Of a stretch of 64,000 bases of DNA, positions 8,373 through 17,046 are shown in pieces. Under the pieces are notes generated by a model that saw only the letters and a program-made list of their open reading frames with translations, ran no database searches and was not told where the DNA came from. This stretch comes from an uncultured Christensenella sp. (GTDB lineage Bacteria > Bacillota > Clostridia > Christensenellales > Borkfalkiaceae), in contig CAJUGP010000003.1 of the NCBI GenBank assembly GCA_910586365.1, positions 24,939 to 88,938 of the forward strand, read 5' to 3'. Both the position numbers and the translations under genes were made by a program. Position 1 is the stretch's first letter; every line of letters begins with the position of its first letter.

Positions 8373-9415
8373 ACGCCGCCTCCGAGCCTGTAATGGCACC
8401 CTTCGGCGATTTTCTCGTATTTGACATTCAAAAGGTCGAGGTTTGCGATGATCCCCGCGGGTGTAAGATCGTAGTCACCGAGCACGATCTTCGTCAGTTT
8501 GGCATTGATTTCGGGCGACAGGTCGCTGTTGACGGAGACGCTCACGGGTTCGGCTCTGCCGATTGCATAACCGAGCTGAACCTCGCACCATTTGAGCCCG
8601 TGCGTGAGTTGCAGGCTTCTGGCGATTTTACGCGCCATATACGCGCCCGAACGGTCGACCTTTGACGGATCCTTGCCGGAGAACGCTCCGCCGCCCACGG
8701 GGCAGAAGCCGCCGTACTGGTCGCATACGATTTTTCTGCCCGTCAGCCCCGCGTCTGCAAACGGGCCGCCGATAGTCCACGCGCCTGCGGGGTTGATAAT
8801 TCTCTCCACGGAAGCGGGAACGCCCAGAGCGTCGAGCTTTGCGTTTATGTATGCGCGGATCCGTTTCTGCCCGCGTTCGGGCTTATGGCAGGCGCTGACG
8901 AGGATCTTCTTCACGCTCTGCATAGTGGCGGGTTCGTCGAGATCGACCGTAACCTGACACTTGGCGTCGCCCAGCAAGAGCGCGGAAGGCGTTCCGACGT
9001 CTTTCTCGATTGCTTCGATGATTTGATTCACGAGATCGAAGCCGAACGGGAGCCCGCTCGCGGTTTGGTTGCAAGCGTAGCCGTACATTATGCCCTGATC
9101 CCCGGCGCCCTGATCTTTGCCGCGTCCGACGCCTGCGGCGATTTCGGGCGACTGCGTTCTGATGAATGTCTCGATCCTGTTGACGGGGTACCCGAGCTTT
9201 TGGGCGACGTTGCGGGCGATCTCTCTATAATCGACGCCTGCGCCGCTTGTGATTTCCCCCGCGAGAATGATAACGTCGTCCTTCACGAGCGTTTCGCAGG
9301 CGACGCGGCTGTTTTCATCGTTTTCCAGACAGGCGTCCAAAATGGCGTCGCTTATTTGGTCGGCGTATTTGTCGGGGTGGTATTTGCTTACTTGTTCGGT
9401 GCTGAAAAGTCTCAT
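8369..9415 (-). CDS. metK: Phage-encoded S-adenosylmethionine synthetase
   Basis: Makes SAM from methionine and ATP. At 348 residues it is shorter than cellular enzymes (about 380-400). Key motifs are present: KYHPDKYADQISDA near the N-terminus (GHPDK-type ATP site), GAGDQGIMYGYA, and GGGAFSGKDPSKVDRSGAY with the phosphate-binding Lys. The loop YGGFCPVGGG replaces the usual YGGYARHGGG. It shares four-base overlaps with a methyltransferase downstream and a membrane protein upstream, so it is an integral phage gene. With four DNA methyltransferases in the same operon, the obvious inferred role is boosting methyl donor supply during lytic growth. Confidence 0.9.
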   Translation of the reverse strand: MRLFSTEQVSKYHPDKYADQISDAILDACLENDENSRVACETLVKDDVIILAGEITSGAGVDYREIARNVAQKLGYPVNRIETFIRTQSPEIAAGVGRGKDQGAGDQGIMYGYACNQTASGLPFGFDLVNQIIEAIEKDVGTPSALLLGDAKCQVTVDLDEPATMQSVKKILVSACHKPERGQKRIRAYINAKLDALGVPASVERIINPAGAWTIGGPFADAGLTGRKIVCDQYGGFCPVGGGAFSGKDPSKVDRSGAYMARKIARSLQLTHGLKWCEVQLGYAIGRAEPVSVSVNSDLSPEINAKLTKIVLGDYDLTPAGIIANLDLLNVKYEKIAEGCHYRLGGGV

Positions 9416-10008
9416 TTTTCTTCGATCTCCTTGTTTTTGATTGTAATGCGGTATTTTTCAGGTATGTACGGAGCCGCCACCGTGAATATTTCGGCAAGTT
9501 CCGCGTCCGTGAACTTTTGGAACTTAACGCCGCTGCCCGAGAAGTCGTCGACTTTCTTCACGGAGATGACGATCGTCGGGTTTTGCGGGCTGTTGTTGAT
9601 AAAGAACTGACAGCTTGCAACGTCGGGAAAGCGGTTCATAATCGTTTCCTTGAGATCTTTGCGGGAATAGTCGCCGCTGATCATGTTGCGGGTTATAATT
9701 CGCTTTTTGAGCTCGCCCGTCGATTCTCCGGGCTGACGCTCCATTCCGTATTTAGCCGCTTCCGCATCGACGCGCTTCTTTCTTTGGTAATTCCGCACGA
9801 TTTCCGACGGAAGCCGCAGGAAAACATAAAGAATTATAAGCAGGAGCGGAAGCCCGACGATTATCATGATCGGAAGAAGCACGAGTGCCCAGTGCCACGC
9901 GACCGCGCCGCAGAGCTTCAACGTCAGGAATACGATCTGGCAGATGAAGCAAAGAGCGGCGACGGTAAGAATGAGGCACCCGCCGCGATAATCTTTCTTG
10001 TTACTCAT
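9412..10008 (-). CDS. Phage membrane protein of unknown function
   Basis: 198 residues. Two hydrophobic segments (about residues 10-30 and 36-58) are followed by a basic cytoplasmic region and a soluble C-terminal domain with no motif I recognise. ATG 10008 (MSNKK) is preferred over the upstream in-frame GTG at 10017, because GGAGGT sits at the right distance from the ATG. It overlaps metK by four bases and the upstream gene by eight. Position between metK and small early genes suggests an accessory role. Confidence 0.6.
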   Translation of the reverse strand: MSNKKDYRGGCLILTVAALCFICQIVFLTLKLCGAVAWHWALVLLPIMIIVGLPLLLIILYVFLRLPSEIVRNYQRKKRVDAEAAKYGMERQPGESTGELKKRIITRNMISGDYSRKDLKETIMNRFPDVASCQFFINNSPQNPTIVISVKKVDDFSGSGVKFQKFTDAELAEIFTVAAPYIPEKYRITIKNKEIEEK

Positions 10009-10408
10009 TGCCGCCACCTCCGACGGGTTCCGCCGCCTCCGCGCTTTCGGGGAAGCGTTCGTTCCCGATTTCGTTATATCTTACCTTCAGGGCATTAAGC
10101 GCCGCGTCGTAGGCTTCCCCGCCCTTCAGGCTTTCAAAGCCGAGAGCGGCGTGGATGAGTTGCATCGCGAGCTCAGCGGCGGCGATTTCGACGCCGAGCT
10201 GGGAGTTGACGACGATAATCGGAACCGCGTCCGCATCGTCGCCTTCATTCGGGAACGTGATGCAGGAACATATAGGGGTTCCTTTGTCGTCGTACAGTTC
10301 GGGCGCGAGCGCCGCTTCGTATTTGGCATCGGGGTAAAGCTCCGCGAATGCTTCCGCGACCATATTCGCGGGATCGTTGGTGTAAACTGATTTGAATTGG
10401 TTACTCAT
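10001..10408 (-). CDS. Conserved phage protein of unknown function
   Basis: 135 residues, acidic. The central helix GVEIAAAELAMQLIHAALGFE resembles the helix that carries the first zinc-binding His in small phage metal-dependent proteins, but no complete HExxH is present, so enzyme activity is not claimed. The C-terminus ends in a Gly run. Start ATG 10408 follows GGAG. It lies in the run of overlapping early genes. Confidence 0.5.
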   Translation of the reverse strand: MSNQFKSVYTNDPANMVAEAFAELYPDAKYEAALAPELYDDKGTPICSCITFPNEGDDADAVPIIVVNSQLGVEIAAAELAMQLIHAALGFESLKGGEAYDAALNALKVRYNEIGNERFPESAEAAEPVGGGGNE

Positions 10409-10418
10409 GTCGGTCTCC

Positions 10419-10613
10419 TTATTTGTCGTATTTGATAGGGCACCAGCGCGGCGCTGTCTTGACGGGAAGCTCCGTGCTGTGCCGTTCGGTTCTCGCGATC
10501 AGGCGGGCGCCTGCGTTTACGCTTGCCGCCGCCGCAGGATGTGTGCAATAGAAGCGGTTCACACCGCCGTTGCATTGCTCGAATTTGCAGTTTTCGCAGT
10601 CTGCACATTTCAT
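10419..10613 (-). CDS. Small Cys-rich protein
   Basis: 64 residues from ATG 10613, chosen over a longer frame because AAGGAGG lies just upstream. The N-terminus CADCENCKFEQC plus a later CTHP and CPIKYDK suggests zinc or metal binding. It overlaps the preceding gene by four bases. No named family recognised. Confidence 0.55.
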   Translation of the reverse strand: MKCADCENCKFEQCNGGVNRFYCTHPAAAASVNAGARLIARTERHSTELPVKTAPRWCPIKYDK

Positions 10614-10795
10614 TGTTTCCGATTTCCTCCTTGATTTAAGGCGGCGGCTATTCTTGCCGGCACGACGACGCTGTAATTGCAGACGTCGCAGCACGTTCCC
10701 GCAGCGATCGGTTGTGCATTGTGTCCGTACTCGGTCTTGATAGCCGCGCCGCATATAACGCATCGCCGCGGGCGGCGGGTGGCGTTAAATTTCAA
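10610..10795 (-). CDS. Small zinc-finger protein (TTG start)
   Basis: 61 residues. Two CxxC pairs (CVIC and CCDVC) indicate a zinc ribbon. The best start is TTG at 10795: GGAGGT lies a few bases upstream and the longer in-frame ATG at 10852 would sit deep inside the preceding gene. The stop overlaps the next gene in ATGA. Function unknown. Confidence 0.5.
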   Translation of the reverse strand: MKFNATRRPRRCVICGAAIKTEYGHNAQPIAAGTCCDVCNYSVVVPARIAAALNQGGNRKQ

Positions 10796-11591
10796 TATGC
10801 ACCTCCGAACCGTCCCACGTCGCGGATCCTTCGTCGGTATCGACGTGCTCATCGTTGCAGGAAAGCGTCAAAACTATTCCGAAGCTCTGCCCTGCGGGAA
10901 TGTCGCGCGATAAGCAAACGCTGGCGATTTGATTGACGGCTTCGTCTCTCACGGCTTCGAGATCCTCGCCTTCCGTGAAGTATTCGACGTCGCCGCCGAC
11001 GTGGTCGCTGGGCGATTCGTCCGCATTTGTCGGGAATAGATTATAGAGCGATATGTCAGCCCGATATTTGCGCGGAGGCGACTCGGGAAGATCATCGGGG
11101 ATCTTTACCTCGTCGCCGGAAAGAACGCTCTTGAGCACGGTATTCAGCGCCTGCTTGTATTTGCGGCTGTTGAATATCACGACCGACGTATCGGGGATGC
11201 AGGTTTTCCAGAGCTCGTCGACAAATAGATCCGTCGCCTTCTCGATTGCCGCGGGCGCAAACTGGGCACCTTCGCGGAAAGCGTGAAGATATGCGTTGCC
11301 GACCTTTTCGGAGAGCTTGATCATTTTCTTCATGAGCTTCGCGTCCATTTTGAAGCGAAGCGTGGATAGAACGCGGGTAGACTGCCCGACGCTGATGAGT
11401 ATATTGCCGATCTCTCCGTTTTCGTCGACGGTGTAATTTTCCGAATCGAACAGGCTCATCTGCGCGTTGGGTGTGAACTTTACGCTCAGGGGGTAGTTTT
11501 CCGTCAGAATCTCGACGGCGAAGTTTGTCTCTTCGTTGCAGAACTTTTCGAGTGCGGCAGCCGCCGCCTTGTAGTCGCTTTGTGCGCTCAT
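10785..11591 (-). CDS. Phage protein of unknown function, 268 aa
   Basis: From ATG 11591 (overlapping the ASCH gene stop by four bases). The N-terminal 140 residues are mixed, with FTPNAQMSLFDSENYTV and a helical stretch KLMKKMIKLSEKVGNAYLHAF. The C-terminal half is acidic and contains GGDVEYFTEGEDLEAV and a strand-rich end. No catalytic signature is evident. It lies between an ASCH protein and small zinc proteins in the early operon. Confidence 0.5.
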   Translation of the reverse strand: MSAQSDYKAAAAALEKFCNEETNFAVEILTENYPLSVKFTPNAQMSLFDSENYTVDENGEIGNILISVGQSTRVLSTLRFKMDAKLMKKMIKLSEKVGNAYLHAFREGAQFAPAAIEKATDLFVDELWKTCIPDTSVVIFNSRKYKQALNTVLKSVLSGDEVKIPDDLPESPPRKYRADISLYNLFPTNADESPSDHVGGDVEYFTEGEDLEAVRDEAVNQIASVCLSRDIPAGQSFGIVLTLSCNDEHVDTDEGSATWDGSEVHIEI

Positions 11592-12064
11592 TGGGTATAT
11601 TCTCCTTTTTCGTTGATTTTGTCGGTCTGGAAGTTCCAGATCCCTTGTTGTCCTTTGGCGGGAATGAAGAACGGGAGCGGGTTCACGCTTTCGAGCTTCC
11701 ACGCATACCGTCCGAGCGTCCAGTCGCCGAAGGCTCTTTCTTCCGCACTTACGGACGCGGCGAATGCGGGCGTTATTTCAATGCAGTCGGTCAAATTTGC
11801 GATCGCGATCACTTTCCCGAGCGGCAGGCATTTCGCCCGCAGGTGCCCGATATTCTCGCTCGTAGAGCCGAGTGGAGCGAGCGCCTTCTCGATCTCCCCG
11901 ACGACGTCGTTATCGAGTATCTTGTAAACGGCGGCGGGCGACTTGGCGGCGGCGTGGATCAAGAGCGGGCCGCGATATTTCGTCGCCCAGCCCCGCGTTT
12001 CATATTGCTTGGCTTTAATCGCTATAAGGCTTGCGTATGGTTGCCATATTGACAGGGTTTTCAC
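11588..12064 (-). CDS. ASCH-domain protein
   Basis: 158 residues. The N-terminus SIWQPYASLIAIKAKQYETR followed by GWATKYRGPLLIHAA is the classic ASCH/EVE-related RNA-binding fold signature, with conserved WQPxA and ETR...YRG..IHA. ASCH proteins bind RNA or modified nucleotides and are common in phages. Its start overlaps the end of the upstream small gene by 50 bases, and its stop overlaps the next gene by four. The biological role here is unknown; a link to modified bases is possible given the methyltransferases nearby. Confidence 0.82.
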   Translation of the reverse strand: MKTLSIWQPYASLIAIKAKQYETRGWATKYRGPLLIHAAAKSPAAVYKILDNDVVGEIEKALAPLGSTSENIGHLRAKCLPLGKVIAIANLTDCIEITPAFAASVSAEERAFGDWTLGRYAWKLESVNPLPFFIPAKGQQGIWNFQTDKINEKGEYTQ

Positions 12065-12302
12065 GCTTCGGTTCCTCCCAGTAGTGATTATTTTCGCACC
12101 AGTCCTTGATCTCGCGGATCTTCTTCGTCCAGCGCAAATAGAACCGTTTGCCGTAGGGGTTTGTCGGGATGTATTCCCCGCGCCAGCCGCCGCAGTTGGC
12201 TTTCAGATAGAAAGTGCCGTTTTGTCCGCGGGCTTCCCAGCTTGTGCTCGACGTCTTTTCCCATTTCATCCCGTTGAAAGGTTGTTCTTTTTTCGTTTCC
12301 AT
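12015..12302 (-). CDS. Small phage protein of unknown function
   Basis: 95 residues, rich in Trp, Lys and Glu, with the segment GGWRGEYIPTNPYGKRFYLRW. ATG 12302 follows an ATG-rich stretch with a weak purine site. Its last 50 bases overlap the ASCH gene in another frame. No family recognised. Confidence 0.45.
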   Translation of the reverse strand: METKKEQPFNGMKWEKTSSTSWEARGQNGTFYLKANCGGWRGEYIPTNPYGKRFYLRWTKKIREIKDWCENNHYWEEPKRENPVNMATIRKPYSD

Positions 12303-12305
12303 GCA

Positions 12306-12638
12306 TTACTCCTCGAATTTAATGTCGTCGTCCGACGTAGGCGGCGGATCGGGCTGTTCCGGCTTATGATAGAACTCGCCGAAGTCGAGCGGGTTGCCGC
12401 ATTTACTGCAATAGTGCCATTCTTCGTGTATTCCGCCGCCGCGGGCGGGATCCGTTTCATAGCAAGCGCAGAGATTTGTGCCGCATTTGGCGCAGTCGAA
12501 AACGATCAGCTTGCCGTAGTTGTGAGTCGTAGGCGTTTCGCGCGTCGTCATAACCTTCATTCCTTTCGTGTTGGTCTGGCGTGTAATATTGAGAGAACAC
12601 TCGACTCCGCCGCGGTAGGGGTTTGTTTGTTTTTTCAT
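12306..12638 (-). CDS. Small zinc-ribbon protein
   Basis: 110 residues from ATG 12638, which overlaps the methyltransferase stop in ATGA and has AAGGAG upstream. The core carries FDCAKCGTNLCACYE and HYCSKCGNPLDFGE, a four-Cys zinc ribbon, followed by a Pro/Asp tail. An internal ATG (MTTRETPT) is an alternative start. Function unknown. Confidence 0.5.
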   Translation of the reverse strand: MKKQTNPYRGGVECSLNITRQTNTKGMKVMTTRETPTTHNYGKLIVFDCAKCGTNLCACYETDPARGGGIHEEWHYCSKCGNPLDFGEFYHKPEQPDPPPTSDDDIKFEE

Positions 12639-14162
12639 ACCGTTGCTCCTTGAAAATGTTTTTTTGTTACGGCGATCGGGAACTCTTCGATCTCGCTCGC
12701 CCAGATGCAGGTGCCCGCGCCGTTCAGGCGTTCCCAGATGAGCGGGAAGCCGCCGATCCCGTCGAATAAGCTCGCCATAGTGGCATCGCGTTCGTAATTG
12801 GCACATAAACGCTTGAGCACCCATTTCCACGGCGGGATCGCGATTGAATTACCCAGCGCCTTATACCTTGCCGCGTCCGTGGTTTGCCGCGTCTTGCCTT
12901 TCACATCCACCCATTCGCCGATGTCCGTCCAGCCGTCCGGGAAGCCCTGCAGTCGTTCGCATTCGAGCGGCGTCAGGCGGCGGACTATGTAACCTTCGGC
13001 GCCGTCGCTTACCGCCGGGCGGTCGGTGGTGTTCAGGGTGTAACACACGCCTTCCTTGACGCCTTTTCCGTTGCATCCCGATTTTTCCGTGCGGTCGATT
13101 CCGTTGCCCTGCAGACAGTATGTAGGCTTTTGCGTTACGACCGCCGTGTAGTCCGTTATGCGGTCATTGTGGTCGCCTGTAATAGTCGGAACTATTTCCC
13201 CGTTGCCGTTTCCGCGAGCGTCATATACTTCGGCGCTGTCTTTCACGCACACGGCGCCCGGACCTTTTGAAACAATCGTCTGAATAATTCCGTCATCGGT
13301 AATACTCGGATTGTATTGCGCGTTAATTCCCTGATTGAACGATGCGCGGTCTAAGGCGTAACACACGGCGGCGCCGCCGCCACCCGAAGCACGAAGAGCT
13401 TCGGCTTTGTCGATTGTCGGGTTTGTTTTCGCCGTGATGCTGTTGGTGTAGTTGAAGCCGATCGGCTTTTGACATACTGCGATATGCGGCTGTATTCGGA
13501 TTGTTCCGCAGCGTTCGGTTTCGGCACCTATTCCGCGGGATCCTGATCCTTGCAAATAATCAAAGCCGATTGCCGCTCCAGCGCCGCCTTCAATATCGGC
13601 GGAAGATCCTTGCCGCGTCGTTCCGCCCGTCTCAGTACGCCCTGACACGCTGTTGCCGACAAATAGTATTTCGGGAGCGGTCGCGCCTCCAAAATCTGCG
13701 ATAAGTGCGATGCGACGGCGACGCTGGGGGACTCCCCAGAATTGAGCGTCGAGCACCCGCCACGCAACGGAATACCCGTCGCCCACGATCGCTCCGCTTG
13801 TTCTCCAGAGCGTACCCCCCCCCCGCGTGAGGTCGAGGAACATGGGCGCCTTCGTCGACGATTCTGCAGATTTCTTCGAGCACGGTGCGGAAGTCCTCGC
13901 CGCCGTTGGAGCTGAAGGCTCCGGGGACGTTCTCCCACACAAAGTATCGAGGTCTAATTTCATTTGCTCCAGCATCTTGGCATCTCCTTCGCATTTGCTT
14001 GATTATTCTGATTTGCTCCATAAACAGCCCGGAGCGGGCTCCGTCCAGCCCTGCACGTTTCCCAGCGACGGAAAGATCCTGACAGGGGCTTCCGCCGATT
14101 ATAACGTCGACGAGAGGGGCGGCGGATCCGTCTATTTTCGTTACGTCGCCGAGATGTATCAT
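12635..14162 (-). CDS. Circularly permuted DNA cytosine-5 methyltransferase, frameshifted at a G10 tract
   Basis: The motif order is rearranged. The protein starts at MIHLGDVTK (ATG 14162, GGAGG upstream, ATGA overlap with the previous stop), with catalytic GGSPCQDLS (motif IV) near residue 28, then WENVPG (VI) and WGVPQRRRRI (VIII). A long target-recognition region, RRLTPLECERLQGFP (IX) and ALGNSIAIPPWKW (X) follow. The SAM-binding motif I, MASLFDGIGGF, which normally opens such proteins, is at the C-terminus. The reading frame is broken at ten G residues (13,815-13,824, C on the plus strand); nine would restore a single frame of about 508 codons. The gene is therefore off as read, or subject to slippage or a sequencing error. 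Confidence 0.85.
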
Positions 14163-14842
14163 TTGCCGATCCTCCGCCACGGAAGCGGATCCTGACGGAA
14201 CTCGGCACCCATTATCGAGCGAAGGCTTTCCTTCATAAACACGCTGATCTTGTTGCTGTCCGCCTGTTTTACGAGATCGCGCACCCAGTCGGCGGCGGGT
14301 TTGACTTTGCCTTTGCGGTTTCCTGTTTCCGCTCCGATAATGATCGCGTGGATCATTTGTGCGCCGTCTTTCAGGTCAATGGGTTCGAGCAACGGCTCTA
14401 TGCTCAAAAAGTCGATAATTTCATTCTCCGCACGGAAAGCGTCCGCTTGCACCTGCGTCGTGATAGATTTCCCGATATACAGGTCGAAGTCTCCGTCGAC
14501 TATTGCAAGTGCGGCGCCGATCTTCTTATTGAGTGCGGGCAGGCTCGTCTTTGTCAGGGCGATATAGTCGTGTTGCGGGTTGTTCGCCATTGTCTGAAGA
14601 ACTTCGACAAGCCATTCATCCCGCCAGCACCCGATGTCGCTCATGCTGTCGATAAATACCGCGCGGGGCTTTTTGCTTCCGAATTTTTTCAAAACGTCGG
14701 GCTTGAACTCGGGCTTTTCCCAGTTCTCCACATAATGGAACCGTTTATTTTGCCGCCGTGCATAGCACCATTCGCAGCCGTTAGGGCACCCGACGACGGG
14801 GTTCACGGTGCTGTCGCACCAGTCGATTCTTGTCTTGTTCAT
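14159..14842 (-). CDS. DUF5131 (phage Gp37/Gp68) radical-SAM-like protein
   Basis: 227 residues. The N-terminus reads IDWCDSTVNPVVGCPNGCEWCYA, and the CxxxCxxC part (CPNGCEWC) is the [4Fe-4S] ligand pattern of radical SAM enzymes. Later segments FIDSMSDIG, FLSIEPLLEPI and IIIGAETGNRKG match DUF5131 proteins, which occur widely in phages and islands without a proven reaction. The gene is coupled to methyltransferases on both sides by four-base overlaps and would also consume SAM. A second, chromosomal DUF5131 gene lies at 49,581-50,288. Confidence 0.8.
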   Translation of the reverse strand: MNKTRIDWCDSTVNPVVGCPNGCEWCYARRQNKRFHYVENWEKPEFKPDVLKKFGSKKPRAVFIDSMSDIGCWRDEWLVEVLQTMANNPQHDYIALTKTSLPALNKKIGAALAIVDGDFDLYIGKSITTQVQADAFRAENEIIDFLSIEPLLEPIDLKDGAQMIHAIIIGAETGNRKGKVKPAADWVRDLVKQADSNKISVFMKESLRSIMGAEFRQDPLPWRRIGK

Positions 14843-16167
14843 TCTTCCGTCTCCTTGAAAATGTCTGCAATTTCCGCCGCCGCAAGCTCTGCACCGTTAC
14901 GGATGCATTTGACGTCCCGCCGCCCTGTAGTCTGAATATATCGGCGAACGATGACGTCGACGTACTTCGGGTTCAGTTCCAGCATAGCGGCGCGGCGCTC
15001 TTCATACTCGGCGGCGATCATCGTCGTTCCGCTGCCACCGAATAGATCCAAAACGAGATCGCCGACGGTGCTGCTGTTTGCGATTGCTTTTCTTACGAGA
15101 TCCACGGGCTTCATCGTAGGGTGTTCTTTCGACCGCTTCGGACGCGGGACTTCCCAGACGTCGTCTAAGTCGCGACGATTGCAAAACGAGCTTTTTCCGC
15201 TATTGTGCCAGCCGTACCATATAGGCTCATAGCGGCGGTGGTATTTGCTTCGACCGAGAACGAAGGTGTCCTTTGCCCAGATGATCGTCGCGCTCCAGTG
15301 ATAGCCGACCGCCCGCAGGCATTTGTCAAGAGTGGGCCACTCGCTGGCGCCGAGTACGCAGTAAAGATCGCCTTCGACGTTGTCAACGAGCTGGCGGGCG
15401 AAGCCGCTGACGAATTTCTCAAATTCCGCTTCGGGCATATTGTCGTTGAGCATACCTTCGCGCTGGCGGTGCTTCGGGTTGGAGCTGAGTCCGATCGCGA
15501 CGTTCCACGGTGGATCCGTGAAGCACATCGCCGCCTTCTCGCCTTGCATAAGCGCCGCGACGTCGCCCGCATTTGTGCTGTCGCCGCAATAGACGCGGTG
15601 CTTGCCGCAGATCCATAAGTCGCCCTTGCGCGTTACCGCATCCTTTTGAACTTCGGGAAGAATTTCGTCGGGATCTTCGGGCAGGCTTTCCGTATGAACC
15701 GCGTCCGAGAAGGCGGCGGAAAGTTCGGCGTATTCGTCTTGACTGTAACCAGTCAGATCGAGAGAAGTGTCGGTGCCTTCGATTGACGCGAACACTTCCG
15801 CGAGTTTTTGCATATCGGGATCGGAGAGCTCGGCGATGCGGTTGTCTGCGACAAGATCCGCCAGTTCGTCGGCTTCCGTTGCATAGTTCTGATAATCAAC
15901 CGGCACTTCGTTCAGCCCTGCCATTTGAGCCGCCAGAAGCCGCCCGTGTCCGCGAACGATAAGCCCGGAGCGAGTGCTGACCGTGATCGGGTTGCGCCAG
16001 CCTGCGGCGCGAATTATGGCGCCGAGGCGGCGGAGCTGTTCGTCAGGGTGTTGGTTCGGGTTCTTCGGGTTCGGCTTCATATCTGCCGTCTTAACGATCA
16101 CGTCGTGCGAGCAGTAGACGGGAACGCCGTCGGCGGTGCCTTTGGGTTTTATTTGGTCGTTATTCAT
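14839..16167 (-). CDS. ParB-domain / DNA methyltransferase fusion (copy 2)
   Basis: 442 residues from ATG 16167 (GGAGG upstream). ParB-like N-terminus with RGHGRLLAAQ, then a beta-class methyltransferase with FTDPPWNVAIG (motif IV) and the late SAM motif LDLFGGSGTTMIAAE. The ParB part closely follows copy 1 at 7,029-8,372 (shared NPKNPN, GWRNPITVSTRSGL and VADNRIAEL), while the catalytic half is clearly different (DPPW rather than DPPY, different recognition region). The two enzymes probably modify different sequences. It overlaps neighbours by 4 and 8 bases. Confidence 0.88.
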   Translation of the reverse strand: MNNDQIKPKGTADGVPVYCSHDVIVKTADMKPNPKNPNQHPDEQLRRLGAIIRAAGWRNPITVSTRSGLIVRGHGRLLAAQMAGLNEVPVDYQNYATEADELADLVADNRIAELSDPDMQKLAEVFASIEGTDTSLDLTGYSQDEYAELSAAFSDAVHTESLPEDPDEILPEVQKDAVTRKGDLWICGKHRVYCGDSTNAGDVAALMQGEKAAMCFTDPPWNVAIGLSSNPKHRQREGMLNDNMPEAEFEKFVSGFARQLVDNVEGDLYCVLGASEWPTLDKCLRAVGYHWSATIIWAKDTFVLGRSKYHRRYEPIWYGWHNSGKSSFCNRRDLDDVWEVPRPKRSKEHPTMKPVDLVRKAIANSSTVGDLVLDLFGGSGTTMIAAEYEERRAAMLELNPKYVDVIVRRYIQTTGRRDVKCIRNGAELAAAEIADIFKETEE

Positions 16168-16579
16168 TGCCGCCGCCTCCGTTGTTGCTGTTGATCTGCA
16201 CCTTGTTCTCGACGGTAATCGTTTCTGCCCGATTCCCTTGCACGACGGTGCTGTTGCTGATGTTCTCGGCGTTGCATTCGATATTGACGACTTCGACACA
16301 TTCGGGCGCGATGCAGAAGGCGCCGTCGCTTTCGTACTCGCCCGCCGCCCAGAGCTTTGCAAATTCTTCGAGCGGCATCTTGCTGTAGAGTTCGTCCGTT
16401 TGGTGCATCGTTTTCATAACCGCCTCGTCGGCGTCTTTTTCCCAGTCTAACAAGTGCGGCTGTTTGTGCCCGTCGTAAGCCCAGAAGCCGAAGGTCAGCG
16501 TGTGCCCGTCGATAGGAAGCCCTGTGCCTTTGACCTTTGCGCGTTTGATAATCGGATCCTTCGGGGTTGCGTTATTCAT
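16160..16579 (-). CDS. Phage protein of unknown function, 139 aa
   Basis: Begins at ATG 16579 (GGAGG upstream). A fairly polar protein with TFGFWAYDGHKQPHLLDW and the C-terminal segment NISNSTVVQGNRAETITVEN. The latter resembles the linker IQNSAVVQGNTATTLIV in the prophage repressor at 25,766, possibly a shared oligomerisation or peptide element. Ends in an Asn/Gly run. No family recognised. Confidence 0.45.
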   Translation of the reverse strand: MNNATPKDPIIKRAKVKGTGLPIDGHTLTFGFWAYDGHKQPHLLDWEKDADEAVMKTMHQTDELYSKMPLEEFAKLWAAGEYESDGAFCIAPECVEVVNIECNAENISNSTVVQGNRAETITVENKVQINSNNGGGGNE

Positions 16580-17036
16580 TGCCGCCTCCTTCCGCGAAGC
16601 TGACAATGCCCGCGATGCATTTGTCGCGATCGTTTTCGGCATCTTCCCGATAATTCTCGGGTGCGTTGCATTCGCGATCGTGAACGCAGATCTTGCAGCA
16701 GTCCATTCCGCAATCGTAGAGCTCGGTGGCAAGTCGCTTGACCGCGTCCGAAGCGGGTGCGGGTTTGGGCTGTTCCGCAGCCGCGTCGAGCTTTAAGGTG
16801 TCCGAAAGGCGCTTGATAATAGCGTCGGCTCTGGTGGGCCCGATGTCCGCAACGGAGAGGAGCGTGTCGCGGAACGCGTTCAGCAGCGCGTTCGGGGCGG
16901 CGGCTTTTTGTCCGGCTTGAAAGCCTTTTATGTAAATATTTGAGACGTAAGCGCTCAGTTGCTCGCGTTCCATGCGTTTGATCGCTTTGTAGGTTTCGCG
17001 CTTTAATAAGTTGCTGGTGGGTTGTTGGTTGTTCAT
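16572..17036 (-). CDS. Phage protein of unknown function with Cys cluster
   Basis: 154 residues. The N-terminal half is helical and basic; the middle contains SVADIGPTRADAIIKRLSDTL, which looks like a helix-hairpin-helix type DNA-binding segment. The C-terminal part has CGMDCCKICVHDREC, a likely metal-binding cluster. ATG 17036 with AGGAG upstream; overlaps the next gene by eight bases. Function unknown. Confidence 0.45.
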   Translation of the reverse strand: MNNQQPTSNLLKRETYKAIKRMEREQLSAYVSNIYIKGFQAGQKAAAPNALLNAFRDTLLSVADIGPTRADAIIKRLSDTLKLDAAAEQPKPAPASDAVKRLATELYDCGMDCCKICVHDRECNAPENYREDAENDRDKCIAGIVSFAEGGGNE

Positions 17037-17046
17037 AGCTTTCTCC

